Below are positions 1 through 9,489 of a stretch of DNA of 39,926 bases, piece after piece. Under the pieces are notes generated by a model. The model had not been told where the DNA came from. It saw nothing but the letters and a program-made list of their open reading frames with translations, and did no database searches. The stretch is from Emiliania huxleyi CCMP1516. Lineage: Eukaryota; Haptophyta; Isochrysidales; Noelaerhabdaceae. The stretch is from assembly GCF_000372725.1 (NCBI RefSeq), contig NW_005197722.1, positions 649,325-689,250 of the forward strand, in the 5' to 3' direction. The stretch's first letter is position 1. Each line of letters opens with the position of its first letter. Position numbers and translations under genes: made by a program.

Positions 1-469
1 GGGGGGAAGGGGGGGGGGGTCCAAGATGGAGGTGGACCACCATCGCCTGCGCCGCCACTGCACACGCCGCGATCTGCCCCCCACACCACAAACACCCATA
101 ACCCTGTGGGGCCCAAACACCCATTGATTTCTCGTCGAGCACAACCGCGATCGTCCACTCCACGCACGGGCGTGCACGTTCCGAACACCATGTACAGTAG
201 ACAGTGAGCGCACAGCGCCGGGGGCGCAGAGGGGTGTATGTTATGAACAACGAGAACGGTCGCTAGAGTCGTGCGGGGCTCCGTACTAGGACGTCCAGGG
301 GAGCGTCCAGCCCGCCTCGGGAGACGGGGCAGCGGCTCTGAAACACTGAAGGCGGAGTCGCCACGGTACGAATGCTAGCTAGCAGCTCCGCAATGGCGGT
401 TTGGCGCAGACCCAGACACTGTTTTCTTCTTCTCAAGGGCACTGGGGGTGCGGTCCCTTGAAGCTTGAT
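1..469. other. Left-edge stretch without a supported gene
   Basis: The stretch opens with a G-run and continues as moderately GC-rich sequence with short unconvincing open frames. An 85-codon minus-strand frame (263-520) runs into the inverted-repeat arm that follows, but it matches no family I know. I see no other structure. Confidence 0.4.
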
Positions 470-648
470 CGGCTCCAGCGTAGGGTCCAGCGCGAGTAGA
501 CAAGTGAACGTCATCAACACTCAGAGTAGAAGGATCTGAGGCATCTCACACTGACCTCGGGGCCGATGTGACCAAGCGCTGGTAGCGTGGCTTTACCTCA
601 CACCCATGGTCTCACAGCGTGCCGGCCCAGTCGCCCGAGCAGTGTCGC
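470..648. repeat. Arm 1 of a long-range inverted repeat
   Basis: Read on the minus strand, this stretch matches the plus strand at about 27142-27300. Shared blocks in order are CGACACTGCTCGG, CTGTGAGACCATGGGTGTGA, CGCTACCAGCGCTTGGTCAC, ATCGGCCCCGAGGTCAG, ATCCTTCTACTCTG and CTTGTCTACT. Small indels separate the copies, so this is an old dispersed repeat, not a recent duplication. No transposase, RNA gene or convincing reading frame explains its conservation. Confidence 0.75.
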
Positions 649-855
649 GGGGGGGCTCCAAGGCGGAGCCGGAGGAGGGGAGTACCGCCGCGCAGTCGGT
701 GGGGGTGGGCACACACACACGTGAAACGACGACACGGCTCTCGGCTCCGTCCCCCGGCCCCGAGACGGTGAAACGCGCGGACTCTGGGAGAGCCTGCGGG
801 GACTCCATGCCCTCCCTGGACCTCACGCTGCATCAGAACGGCAGCAGCCGCGACG
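649..855. other. Gap downstream of the GH17-like gene
   Basis: This short stretch lies just beyond the stop codon of the minus-strand GH17-like gene. It has a CA-rich run and no supported gene. Confidence 0.4.
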
Positions 856-2196
856 CTAGCACTTGGGCTCGAGCCCGGCTGTCAGCTGCCCCCAGTAGTG
901 CTCGTCCTCGTTGCCCGGTTTCAGGGCCTCGTCCATCAGCTCGAACAAAATGATGGTGACATCGTTATTAATGAGCGAGCGCATGCGGCCGGTGAGGCAG
1001 TTTTCGTAAAAGGTGCGTGCATTGGGCAAGGTGGCTACCCAGCTGCCGCCCGATGGCCATCCCGTCTCGCCTACCATCAGGTTGTCGGGCGGAAGACCAG
1101 CTCTGTGCAGGGCAAACTTGGAAGCGTGGAGCATTATGTCGAGGAGCGAGCGGGCCTCGTGGAGGCCAAATGTGGGGTCCGCGTGCGCCGGGTCCCACAC
1201 ACTCGTACGCGCCGCGTCGGGCGGGTAGTGCCATGGGGGAGGCATGGTGCCGAGGGCGATTCCGATGGGCATGGCTGGCTCGCTCTTCGCCACAAAGTAA
1301 GGAAACCAGTTTATCGAAACGACGTCGACGTCGCGGAGCACGTCGACCCAGGTGGGATCGACGATGGCAGCCTCGGGAGGGTAGGATAGCGTGATCACGC
1401 CGCCCGTCATCGGCACTGTCAGCCTGATGTGTGCGGCCTCAGGCCGTTTGGCCAGGGCAGCGCGGAAATTTGCAAGGGCGCTGAGCACAACGGCGGGCGG
1501 GACATAGGAGGCGGGTTCGTTCGGCTCATTGCCGATAGCGATGGCGGTGACGCGCTCAAGGTGCTCGCCAGCTTCGCTGATTATGAAGCCAACTACCGAA
1601 TCGGCGACCGCAACGGCAGAGCTGATCATATTGACGTGCTCGTTGGTGACACCGACGATGAGTGACTCGACCTGGACTGAGCCCAGTACGGCAGGAATGA
1701 CGTGGTTCTCGAGGTTGTACGTGCGCACGATCTTGTAAGGCAGTTTCTCGAGTAGCGCCGCGGCGTTCTGCATCTGCAGCTGCGCGGCCTCGCTGAACTG
1801 CGTGCTGAAAGCGATGCCCCACCCACTCGCATTGCCGCCAATCCCTGGCATCTCACGTGACCACGGCTCCTTTGGACGCTCGGTGCTCCCACTGCAGCAG
1901 CCTAGAAAACTGCCTTCCATCGTCGGGCAGCAATCACCGTTGAAATGGCCGCATGCGGAACTGGCGCTGCAAGCAGCAGACGGCACGTCGGCCGCTGAGA
2001 TGACGCTGGTGAGTGTGCTCGTTTCCTGGTCACCCGCTGTGCGGCTGAGACTGACGACGAGGCCAATGATCAGGCAGGCGGCGGTGCAAGCGGCGCCTCG
2101 TCGTCGACGAGAGCGGCCATCGCCGTGCTCTTCCGCGTCCTCCTCCTCGTCTCGGCGAACGTATGCCGACTCTAGTTCGGAGATGTTGGCCGCCAT
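856..2196 (-). CDS. GH17 beta-1,3-glucanase-like type II membrane protein
   Basis: This uninterrupted 446-residue frame is a glycoside hydrolase family 17 protein. The acid/base motif AIAIGNEPN places Glu224, and the signature VGETGWPSGG places nucleophile Glu377. The strand-core motif INWFPYF lies between them. Family members cleave or transfer beta-1,3-glucan. The N-terminus has an acidic-then-basic cytosolic stretch (DEEEDAEE, RSRRRR), then one hydrophobic segment around residues 38-50. A Cys-rich linker follows (CSASSACG, GDCCP, GCC), and the catalytic domain fills residues 120-446. This topology suggests a catalytic domain facing the ER/Golgi lumen or cell surface, perhaps acting on storage or wall glucan. 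I chose the ATG at 2196 because it directly precedes the acidic tail and membrane segment. The frame stays open 57 codons further upstream. No intron is needed, which is unusual here. Confidence 0.9.
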   Translation of the reverse strand: MAANISELESAYVRRDEEEDAEEHGDGRSRRRRGAACTAACLIIGLVVSLSRTAGDQETSTLTSVISAADVPSAACSASSACGHFNGDCCPTMEGSFLGCCSGSTERPKEPWSREMPGIGGNASGWGIAFSTQFSEAAQLQMQNAAALLEKLPYKIVRTYNLENHVIPAVLGSVQVESLIVGVTNEHVNMISSAVAVADSVVGFIISEAGEHLERVTAIAIGNEPNEPASYVPPAVVLSALANFRAALAKRPEAAHIRLTVPMTGGVITLSYPPEAAIVDPTWVDVLRDVDVVSINWFPYFVAKSEPAMPIGIALGTMPPPWHYPPDAARTSVWDPAHADPTFGLHEARSLLDIMLHASKFALHRAGLPPDNLMVGETGWPSGGSWVATLPNARTFYENCLTGRMRSLINNDVTIILFELMDEALKPGNEDEHYWGQLTAGLEPKC

Positions 2197-2539
2197 GCGA
2201 CTATGCACACTCTCAAACACAAAGGCCCCGGGCGATCGGCCTTTCAAGGCCTCCGAGCTCTCGTGGGCGAGCTGGCAGCGAGGCACGCGAGGTGGGCGGG
2301 CGAGGGCGCAGTGTGAAGGGTGACGGCGGAGACTGGCAATGATAGGGGTACAGAGGGGAACATTCAAAAGAAAAGCGCCGAGGTCGCACAGGACTTAGAA
2401 GCACCTAAAGGAGCAAGGCATACAGCTGTGAAGGTAAGTGCGTTTACAAAATAGGTAAAGAGAAAGAAGGAAGGCTTTGTGCCGCGTCCCGTGCCCCCGA
2501 GTTCATTTTATATAAGCAAGGCTTCGGGCAGCAAAGGCC
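2197..2539. promoter_or_regulatory. Divergent promoter region with TATA-like box
   Basis: This 343-bp stretch separates divergent starts: the GH17-like gene (minus) and the small membrane protein gene (plus). TTTTATATAAG at about 2507-2517 lies roughly 25-30 bp before the plus-strand ATG at 2540, so the plus gene may have a very short leader. Upstream is an A/G-rich tract. Confidence 0.45.
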
Positions 2540-3422
2540 GTGCCGATGGACACTCTGCCAATGCACACCACTCCGCCACGAGCTTCGTCGCGCCTGTCGA
2601 CGCCGTTTGTCGCGCTTGCCGCCCTTGCCGCCCTAGCGCTCCTAACTTTTCGGGTTGCCCCTGCCGAGATCGAAGAGGCGACTGCCCGCCGTTTCGAGGC
2701 AATAAAGGCGTGGAGAGCGGGAGACAAGGAGGGTGCCAAGGTGCCTCAGTTCACTCCCATTGCACCTTCGGTGTTAGCAGCCTTCACCCTCCTCCCGCTT
2801 GGTCCACAGAAGATCGCTGTCGATCAGGCGAGCAGCGCGAAGCAGGCAGTCGTTGATGCCAAGGCCGAATACGACGAGTTTCAGGAGTGGAAGAAGACGC
2901 ACCCGCGGCCCGCGGAGAAGGTTGGGTGGATGCCCTTTGCACAGGCCGGCGCCGAGACGGGCGGCAACTTCATGGCCCAGGGCCTCGACACGAGCTTCCG
3001 CTTCTTCACTGACCCGAGTGCGCCGTGGACGCCTTGTGGATGCCTGTTCACCACACTGTGCCAACACCCGCCCACCGCCCTCATAAGCACCACACCCGCG
3101 CCCCGTAGACTTCGACTTCCAGCAGGAGGGCATGGCGTACGTCGAGTCCTCCCAGGCCACCGCCAATAAGTTTGGCGCCATCCAGTTCTCGGAGAATGCG
3201 ACCGTCGGCGACGAGGCCTCGGCCGCTGATCACCAGCGCTCGCCCACGGCCAGCTGCTATCTAAGCGACTCTGGCCTTCCGGTCCCGTAGGCGTACGCCG
3301 CGGCGTCCTTCGCCGCGGCAAAGTACGCCGAGCACCAAAAGGCCGAGGCGGAGGCCGCCAGCTATGCAGAAGGAGTCCGCGCTGACGCGGCGACGGCGGG
3401 TCCCGTCGATGGGGGCGTCTGA
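2540..3422 (+). CDS. Small single-pass membrane or secreted protein, three exons
   Basis: I deduce three exons, 2540-3017, 3109-3224 and 3291-3422, giving 241 residues in one continuous frame. Intron 1 is GT-AG (91 nt) and intron 2 is GC-AG (66 nt). Residues about 20-38 (FVALAALAALALLTF) form a signal peptide or membrane anchor. The rest is soluble and Ala/Glu/Lys-rich, with a helical repeat-like C-terminus (AAKYAEHQKAEAEAA). A second in-frame ATG at 2546 is an equally good start. I recognise no family. The decisive support for the model is that exon 2 (116 nt) and exon 3 (132 nt) restore frame exactly with clean splice sites. Confidence 0.7.
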
Positions 3423-3507
3423 ATTCGGACGCCTGTGCCACCCTCCACACACTACACACTACACACAGACAGTGTACTAGCACAGCGCCTTCTGCGCCGT
3501 GTGTCCG

Positions 3508-3954
3508 CGAGAGCGCCGTGTTGACCTTCATCAGCACACGGGCACATTACGGTGGCAGTTGATCAGCCGGTGCGTGCCGACGCGAGGCATGATTGTCGAC
3601 CTGCGGGAAGTTGACTGCGCCATACGGGACGCCCGTGTTGATGCACTTGATCATCGCGCTCGCAACCTAGGGGAGAGTGGGTTCGGGTACCGTGGGGGGG
3701 AGGGGAGGGTGGGTTCGGGTACCGTGTCGGGAATGGAGGGTGGGTTCGTGTACCGTGGGGATAGGGTGGTTCGGGGACCGGGGGGGGGGGTGGAGGGTGC
3801 GTTCGGGTACCTCGACGCCGATGGCGGCCTGCACCTCTTCGGTCGAGCCTCCGATGTGCGGCGTCAGGATGACGTTCGGCAAGCCGCACAGCGGCGACTC
3901 GAACAGCTCCTCCCCGTTCTTCTTTGGCTCGGACGGGAAGACGTCGATGTGGGG
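3508..3954 (-). pseudogene. D-3-phosphoglycerate dehydrogenase fragment
   Basis: Residues such as IDVFPSEPKK, PNVILTPHIGGSTEE and AAIGVE are unmistakable for the bacterial-type 3-phosphoglycerate dehydrogenase of serine synthesis (catalytic-domain end). After the intron at 3667-3810 the match resumes with AMIKCINTG and AVNFPQVD. The start of the C-terminal regulatory part follows (HRLINCHRNVP, then VLMKVNTALS). The last two pieces are in different frames, so there are two compensating small indels. Both ends are missing: a plus-strand gene ends at 3422 and another starts at 4089, leaving no room for the N-terminal catalytic domain or the rest of the regulatory domain. I infer a relic or a mis-assembled slice, not a working enzyme. 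Confidence 0.75.
3667..3810 (-). mobile_element. Introner-type intron, TACCCGAACCCACC family
   Basis: This 144-nt GT-AG intron lies in the dehydrogenase fragment, between codons for Glu and Val of the IGVE-VASAM join. It consists of four degenerate copies of a 28-35 bp unit containing GGTACCCGAACCCACCCTCC. The same unit builds introns at 30048-30224 and 12614-12681 in unrelated genes. No clear target duplication remains here, so this is probably an older copy. Confidence 0.7.
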
Positions 3955-4088
3955 CTTGCAGACGTCCTCCCAGGGGCACCCGAATGGCAACAAGGTCACC
4001 CGCCAGGTTGTGGTCATGGCGCCCCATTTTTCATAGAGAGCAGGTCCAACAGGCGAGCAGTAAGGCCTTACGGCGGCGCTTAGCGAAG

Positions 4089-5166
4089 ATGGAACGGACG
4101 ATCGCGATCCCGCAAGGGTGGGGCAATTCGACGGCACGCCGGGAGGAGTGGAGCAGGTGCGTCGCACGCTACGCGGCTCTTTGCTCCAAGCCTGGGATGT
4201 GCGTGGGCGACGGCGACGAAGACCTGCCGGGCAAGTCGACGCCGACGAGCTCGGGCGCACTCGACCACCTCGCCTCCATCGCGACGGAGGAGCTCCTGCG
4301 GCGCAGGAGCAAGCGCAAGCGCAGCATCATCGACCGCCCGCTCGGCGAGGCTCCTGTGCCGGTCGTGGAGCGTGTGCTCAACCACTGGCTGACCGGCCTG
4401 TTCCGGACCGCGAGCGGCGAGACGGCGAGCGCTCACACTCTCGCCCTCTCGCCTACGCCCCATACCCAGCACCACGCCCGCCCGCGCTCACGCACACCGC
4501 CTCCCGACTCTGTCTCAGATGGCGGAGTGCCTGTTCGCGCCCGACGCCTTCGTCTCCATCGAGCTCTCTATCGAGGGAGCGGCCACGCCGGCCTCCTTGC
4601 CGAGGTGTGCCCACTCTCGCCCACACGCGGAGGCTCGCCACCCCACATCAAGGTGCGGCCGCTGTTGACGTGTGTCGCGGATGCGCCCTCTGAGCAGGTT
4701 CCAAATCCCGAGCATCAAGTACTTTCTCATGTGGGACCGCGCCATCTTCTCCAAGTACAACACGAGCGCGTACCACATCGACTACGTGCTCGAGAACCTC
4801 GACGGCTCGGTCGCGGTCCAGATCCGCCACACTCCGACCCTGCTCAACGGCGAGCAGCCCACGGGCGGCCAGGAGGTGATCATGCACCAGCTCTGGGAGG
4901 TCACCGGCGGCGGCCGCGTCCGCTCCTTCCAGCGCTTCTGTGCGGCCTCGCCGACGTCCTGCGCGTCGGCCTGCGCGTGTCAGTCGTCGTCGTCCTGCGC
5001 GTGGGTCTCGCCCCTCTCCCGCCGCGCGCTCGAGAGGGTGCGCGGCTCCTTCGGCGAGGACGCGCCGCTGGCGAGGGCGTCGTGGTCGGCCGAGGAGGGT
5101 GACGGCGGGGCGGGCGGCGGCGGCGTGGGCGGTGGGCCGGGTGGAGGTACGGGGGGAGACCCGTGA
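4089..5166 (+). CDS. Unknown protein with basic patch, three exons
   Basis: Three exons, 4089-4424, 4519-4604 and 4698-5166, join in frame to about 296 residues. Intron 1 is GC-AG (donor GCGAGC) and intron 2 is GT-AG. The N-terminal part has a strongly basic helix (LLRRRSKRKRSI) that could be a nuclear localisation signal. The middle (residues about 113-210) mixes hydrophobic and charged residues like a folded alpha/beta domain (FLMWDRAIFSKYNTSAYHIDYVL split over the exon 3 start, then LWEVTGGGRVRSFQRF). It loosely recalls NTF2/SnoaL-like folds, but I cannot assign a family. The tail is Ser/Cys-, then Gly-rich. The true C-terminus is uncertain because the last 60 residues have low-complexity composition. 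Confidence 0.55.
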
Positions 5167-6020
5167 GTGAGAGATCTCGTGACCCGAGGAGCGTGGCGAG
5201 CGGGCCCCAGCACTCTGAAGCGCGAACCAACGAGGTCGGTCGGCCAGCCCCGAGGAACTCAAATCCCCGACGTACCCCTTCCCCGCCCCCTGCCCCGCCC
5301 GCCGTATATCGTACATATACACACGCATATTGCTCGCCATGTCTGGGTGGGTCCGCTCCTCTCGCTCGGCTCGCGCTTGTGTCTCTTTCGCGTTCCGAAT
5401 GAATGTCACATCTGCCCGCTCCCTGTACTGTCCCGAAATGTGCGCTCTCGAAAGAAAAAACGGTGTTTCCATAGCTGTGTGTGTACATGTATCGCGCGCC
5501 CTCGTGACGTCCGGTCGGACCGACGGTCGTGTGCCGTAGCACCACGTGGGCCACGTCCGTCGTCCCTTGGGCGTTTGGGGGCGCGCACTTGTGGACTTGA
5601 GGAATGAGTCAGAGGAGCACTTGGAGTGCGGTTGGTAACCGCACTCCCAGGGCCGGGGAGCTAAGAAGCGCACCCAGCGGGCCGGACGATTGGTATCGGT
5701 TGCGGGCTAGAGAGCCCTAGCCCCGGGGCCATGCCGCATGCGCGTTTCACCCGAAACTGCAAACTCACCCGTGCCCCTTCGTACTTACTACATACAACAC
5801 CACACTTGCGCGAGCTCACGACGACGTTTACAGCCACGACAAGGGCCGCTATACAAAACACCCCGCCCGGGGGGACCCCACACCCCAGACGAGACGCTTC
5901 AGCCTCTCTTCCGCACTTCAGACACATCGCGATCGGCCACCGAACGCACATGGACCACGGGCCGGTGCGTGTTGCGTCGCGCACGAGAGCGCTTGCCAGT
6001 GAACGCAAAGCGACTCTTCT
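5167..6020. other. Intergenic region between convergent genes
   Basis: This is the shared 3' region of the plus-strand unknown protein and the minus-strand membrane protein. It contains purine/pyrimidine-biased tracts and a TATATCGTACATATA stretch near 5305. I see no coding frame with convincing composition. Confidence 0.4.
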
Positions 6021-6454
6021 CTACTTCTTCGCCTTGCCCTTCTTCGCCGGCGGGGTGAAGACAACGAGGAGGTTGAGGATGAGAAACACCACGCCAATGC
6101 CGATCTGCGGGATCCACATGTTGAACGGCGTCACGGCATTGACGCCCGGCCCGGCAGTCTTGTAGTAGAACGCCGCCTGGATGAACAGGGGCTAAGCTGA
6201 GGGTGTTCCACACGAGGTACTGCTTGCAGGCACTTTCATACGGAACGCCAAAGGCGTACGGCCCGAGCACGATCATGATGAACAGCAGACCGACGACCCG
6301 CGCAAAGAACGTTTGGAACTCGCTCGTCTCCGTGAAGTAGGCGATCGGAGACTCCGGACCGTAGAAGAAGTTGACCATCGGAAACATCGTGAATGAACCC
6401 AAAGCCGCCGTAGACGGCGGCCATGAGCATGCAGAAGGTGGAGGCGCTGACCAT
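6021..6454 (-). CDS. Small multi-pass membrane protein, two frame slips
   Basis: Three consecutive pieces in different frames together look like one small membrane protein of about 143 residues. They are an N-terminal helix (STFCMLMAAVYGGFG), two central helices (RVVGLLFIMIVLGPYAFGV and LALFIQAAFYY) and a last helix (IGIGVVFLILNLLVVF), ending in a Lys-rich tail. The frame is lost at a CCC run (plus strand 6398-6400) and a GGGG run (6188-6191). In each case one extra base in a short homopolymer explains the shift. No intron fits either place. I therefore suspect sequencing slips in a real gene, though a young pseudogene is possible. I recognise no family. The ATG at 6454 is the first in the frame. 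Confidence 0.55.
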
Positions 6455-7092
6455 CGCAGTCACGCGTGCGCGGAAGAGGTAAAAAGAGAAAAAATGAAAC
6501 CGCTGCGTCCTTCGACTGCTTCTAGAGCTCTATCGCTGAGGCGTCGAGGGCCCCGCTCTTTCCCTCACATAGCGGCCACTCTTCGGATCGCTGGTCGAGC
6601 GACCCGGGGGACGCCCCGCGCGCCTGACCCAGGCGCGAAAAACGAATCTGCGAGGCGAGGCCGCTCACGCGGCCCGATGGGGAGGAACGGGGCGAGCCCC
6701 CTCCAACCCACCCGCGCTAGGTCTCGGGGGACGAAGGGGTCACACCCGACGACCTCGGGAACTAGCCGGGGCAGTCGGAGAAGTGGCAACTCCGTGCACT
6801 GACGGTCGGCCGCCAGAAAACACGCCTCCGTGGCTCGGGTTACACCAATCCTCGCTACCCAACGCGGCCAAAGGATATCCACCTCGAGAACCTCGAGAAC
6901 CTATCGCTCCTCACAGGAAAAGAGAATCGTGCCAGGAAAAGAGAAACTCCGCATCTGTGTGTGCGGCGGAGCCGGGCATCCTTTCCAGGCTGCCCGAGCT
7001 GGTGCGCGCGCGCGGCAGCGGTTGCTATTTTGTGACGGCCCTGGCGAGCCGCGGTTGCTACTTTGTGACGGCCAGCCACCACTCCGTTCGCG
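6455..7092. promoter_or_regulatory. Divergent upstream region with a direct repeat
   Basis: This region lies between the minus-strand membrane protein and the plus-strand aldo-keto reductase. Just before the reductase ATG, GCGGTTGCTATTTTGTGACG is present at 7018 and repeated with one change at 7051 (33-bp period). Each copy contains TGACG, the half-site bound by bZIP factors, so the pair may be a promoter element. This is inference. Confidence 0.4.
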
Positions 7093-8230
7093 ATGATCAA
7101 CCCGCTCTCGCTCGTCGCCGCCGCCGTCGCAGTCGTGGTCGGCATTCGCTGTGCAATACTTGGTTGCAAACGTCCAGCCAGCAGCTCTTCGGTCGAGATA
7201 GCGCCGGGTGTCCGCATGCCTCTTGTATTCAACGGCATGTCCACGGACCACGGCCTGTGGCTCGCGTCCGGCGGTCGCGGCATAGACACTGCGTTTTTTG
7301 TATGGCGATGAGCTGCAGCGGCACGTCGCGTCGGGAATCGCCGCGTCAGGCGTGGAGCGCGAAGAGGTCTTTGTCACAATCAAGGTCAACTGCTGCCCGA
7401 CCGATCGGTGCAGCCGCTTCTGCGCACACCCGCCACGCCCGACATCGGCGCCGCCGATGTCTGTGTACAACGGGTCGGAGATGCTCGAGCATAGCCTGGC
7501 GATGACAGGGCAGAGGTACGTCGACCTCGCGCTGCTCCACTTCCCCTGCTCCAGCTGGGACGACACGCTCGCCATGTACCGAGAACTGGAGGCGGCCCGA
7601 GACCGCGGCTCGCAGGCCTAGATGCGGCAACACAGCTCTCCCGGGCCAGCTAGGGAGGAGGCCAGCTCCACCGTGCAAGCACTGCCCCGCATCCCTGCCA
7701 GGCTTGGCGCGTGCAATCGGCGTCTCGAACTTCAACGCGAGCGCGCTCAAGCGTCTTCTCCGGCACGCCCGCACCAAGCCGGCGGTGGTGCAGAACGCGC
7801 TCTCCGTCGCCGGCCACCCGGCGCCGCACAGGGGCGAGGGGACGGCGTGCTCCGAGGGCGCGCCGGTCTACGGCAGCAACGACGTGACCCTCCGCTTCGT
7901 GCGGCGGCACAGGATCACCTTTGCCGCCTACTCGCCGCTCGGGTCTCAGCAGAGTCGACGTGCTCGGCCACCCTGTCGTCCGAGAGGTTGCCGCGGCGCA
8001 CGGGAAGACGCCGGCGCAGGCAGACCCGTCGGGGTGCCTTGTCCCACCTCGACACACGTCCACGACGTGTCCATGTGCCACCTGCAGGTGGCCCTCAAAT
8101 GGCTTGTCCAGCAGGGCATCGCGGCGGTGACGAATACGGCGAGGCCCAAGCATGCGGCTGAGGCGCTCGACTTGGGCAGCTTCACGCTCTCGGCGCGCGA
8201 GAGATGCGCGCGCTGAGCAAGGCGAGGTGA
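7093..8230 (+). CDS. Aldo-keto reductase with N-terminal membrane segment
   Basis: This is an NADPH-dependent aldo-keto reductase. All four catalytic positions can be placed: Asp65 in GIDTAF, Tyr in YGDE, Lys in VTIKVNC and His in ALLHFPC. The family signature GVSNFNASALKRLL and the C-terminal VALKWLVQQGIAAVTN are also present. Residues 5-22 (LSLVAAAVAVVVGI) form a hydrophobic anchor or signal. Introns at 7608-7701 and 8020-8087 are both GC-AG. The frame slips at a T6 run (7294-7299), a GGG run (7941-7943) and a GAGAGA run (8199-8204). Each shift is explained by a length error in a simple run, and the expected protein resumes immediately. Reading as written the protein stops at 8216. The homologous frame stops at 8230. 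Confidence 0.8.
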
Positions 8231-8478
8231 GTGTGGAGCCCTTTGGCATTTTATATCGTACTAGTACATGCGGCATGTGCACGCACATACAAAATAGATC
8301 ATCTCAGGCGAGAGCCGATCGAGAGAGAGACAAGGCCATGAAAAGAGGCCCCGGGGCGGGGGCGGGATCGCGCGTGCCGCCTCAGGTGCAGCACACCATG
8401 ACTCAACGAGAGCTGTCAACTCGCGGGCAGCTTATCTAGAGCCGCTGTACAGCGCCAAGCTGTCGCGCTTCATGTTCT
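8231..8478. other. Intergenic spacer between convergent genes
   Basis: This spacer lies between the ends of the plus-strand reductase and the minus-strand Myb-like gene. It includes TTTTATATCG and a purine run. No gene is seen. Confidence 0.4.
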
Positions 8479-8844
8479 CTAGGCCGTCTCGTCGATGCCG
8501 CAGGCCAAGAGCAAAGCGTCCAGTGCCAGCCTGCCCTCGTCGGAAGCGCTGAAGCCGTGCTTCACCTGCAGCTGCGACATCCGCGACAAAACTTCTTCGC
8601 CCGCTCGGCCCGGAAGTGCTTCGGCTATGCGGCTCCAGCCCGCGCCGTTGCGAAACATCAGAAGGAGGACCAGATCTTCGTCGGGGCGCCAAGCCCGCCA
8701 AGCGACGTGGCGCTGCGCCGCCTCTACCTCCCGCTCCGCCATCACCACCTCAGGCTCCGCCGCCCTCACAGGCTCCACCTCGACCATCACGGAACGATGC
8801 GAACCTCCGAGAGTCACGTTGGAGACTTCCGAGAGGATGGCCAT
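8479..8844 (-). CDS. Myb/SANT-like DNA-binding protein
   Basis: This single-exon 121-residue protein has one central Myb-like repeat at residues about 50-92. Trp52 and Trp70 stand in the typical Myb spacing, in RAWRPDEDLVLL and GAGWSRIAEALPGR, followed by a third helix (EEVLSRMSQLQ). The acidic DED after the first Trp is usual for the family. Single-repeat Myb/SANT proteins act in transcription or chromatin. The flanks (Glu/Val-rich N-terminus, short C-terminus) add no further domain. The start ATG at 8844 is the first in the frame. A neighbouring exon cannot be excluded. Confidence 0.7.
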   Translation of the reverse strand: MAILSEVSNVTLGGSHRSVMVEVEPVRAAEPEVVMAEREVEAAQRHVAWRAWRPDEDLVLLLMFRNGAGWSRIAEALPGRAGEEVLSRMSQLQVKHGFSASDEGRLALDALLLACGIDETA

Positions 8845-8988
8845 GCCGAATAGTGAGCGACGGCGTGTGCGTGTAATCCCTTGGGGATGGGATCGATGAA
8901 ATGCGATCGAACGAATTCGAAAGGCGTGTCAACCTTGTTCATGGCCGGTCCACAACAACAAACCGGGACAAACTCTAACACTCACACG

Positions 8989-9489
8989 TCATTTGGGGCC
9001 TGGAGCCCTGTTCACGCGCGCGCGAGACGTGCAGACAGGGTTGCCAGGTGAGAGCGAATGGCGCGGTTCACGCCTCGCACAACAGAGAGAGAGATGCGCT
9101 CTGCATGGTGGGACATAAAAGAAAGCGAGTACTTGGGCGAGTAGGCCGTGCGGTCGACGCTGCCGCGCGGCTTTGCGCGCGAGGCGGCGCAGCTTGAGAA
9201 CGGCGGTGGGCGAGAAGCCGCCGCCGAACGTCTCGTGGAGCAGCAGGTTGAAGTTGTTGCGCTTGACAAAGATCGCGTCGTGGTAGAAACCGCGATGCGC
9301 CTTGACGTAGCCGTGGCCGTTCTTGTGGTCGAAGGGTTGGCCGGGCTGCCCGCGCGCCTTGCAGCCCATGTTTAGGCGGCGGGCCTTCTCCTCGGTGTTG
9401 CCGAAGGCGTAGGAGTGGCCAACGGAGGCGGGCGTGCCGCCGCTCGAGGCGTTGCCAACGCCCGCCGAGGAGGTCTTGAGGAGGGGCTC
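8989..9489 (-). CDS. Partial protein of an unidentified family
   Basis: The minus strand stays open from a stop at 9490 to 8989. Residues before the first Met (9369), including GNASSGGTPASVGHSYAFGN and TEEKARRLN, look as coding as those after it (GCKARGQPGQPFDHKNGHGY, NFNLLLHETFGGGFSP, AVLKLRRLARKA). An upstream exon probably supplies the start. The Gly/His/Asn-rich pattern reminds me of multi-copy proteins in algal genomes, possibly element-encoded, but I cannot name it. The last 40 residues look like read-through beyond the true exon end. Confidence 0.45.
   Translation of the reverse strand, partial: EPLLKTSSAGVGNASSGGTPASVGHSYAFGNTEEKARRLNMGCKARGQPGQPFDHKNGHGYVKAHRGFYHDAIFVKRNNFNLLLHETFGGGFSPTAVLKLRRLARKAARQRRPHGLLAQVLAFFYVPPCRAHLSLCCARREPRHSLSPGNPVCTSRARVNRAPGPK

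Noticed and set aside
470..648. Inverted-repeat arm as a spliceosomal snRNA or tRNA
   Set aside because: I could not match U1, U2, U4, U5 or U6 core motifs, nor fold a cloverleaf with conserved T-loop positions.
4648..5673. 341-codon minus-strand frame opposite the three-exon plus gene
   Set aside because: Arg/Ala-rich shadow of the plus-strand exons. The plus strand shows clean splice sites and better composition.
6188..8204. Programmed frameshifting as the explanation of the frame slips
   Set aside because: The sites differ in sequence and share no slippery heptamer or stop-codon context. Homopolymer error is simpler. The raw observation is kept as a finding.
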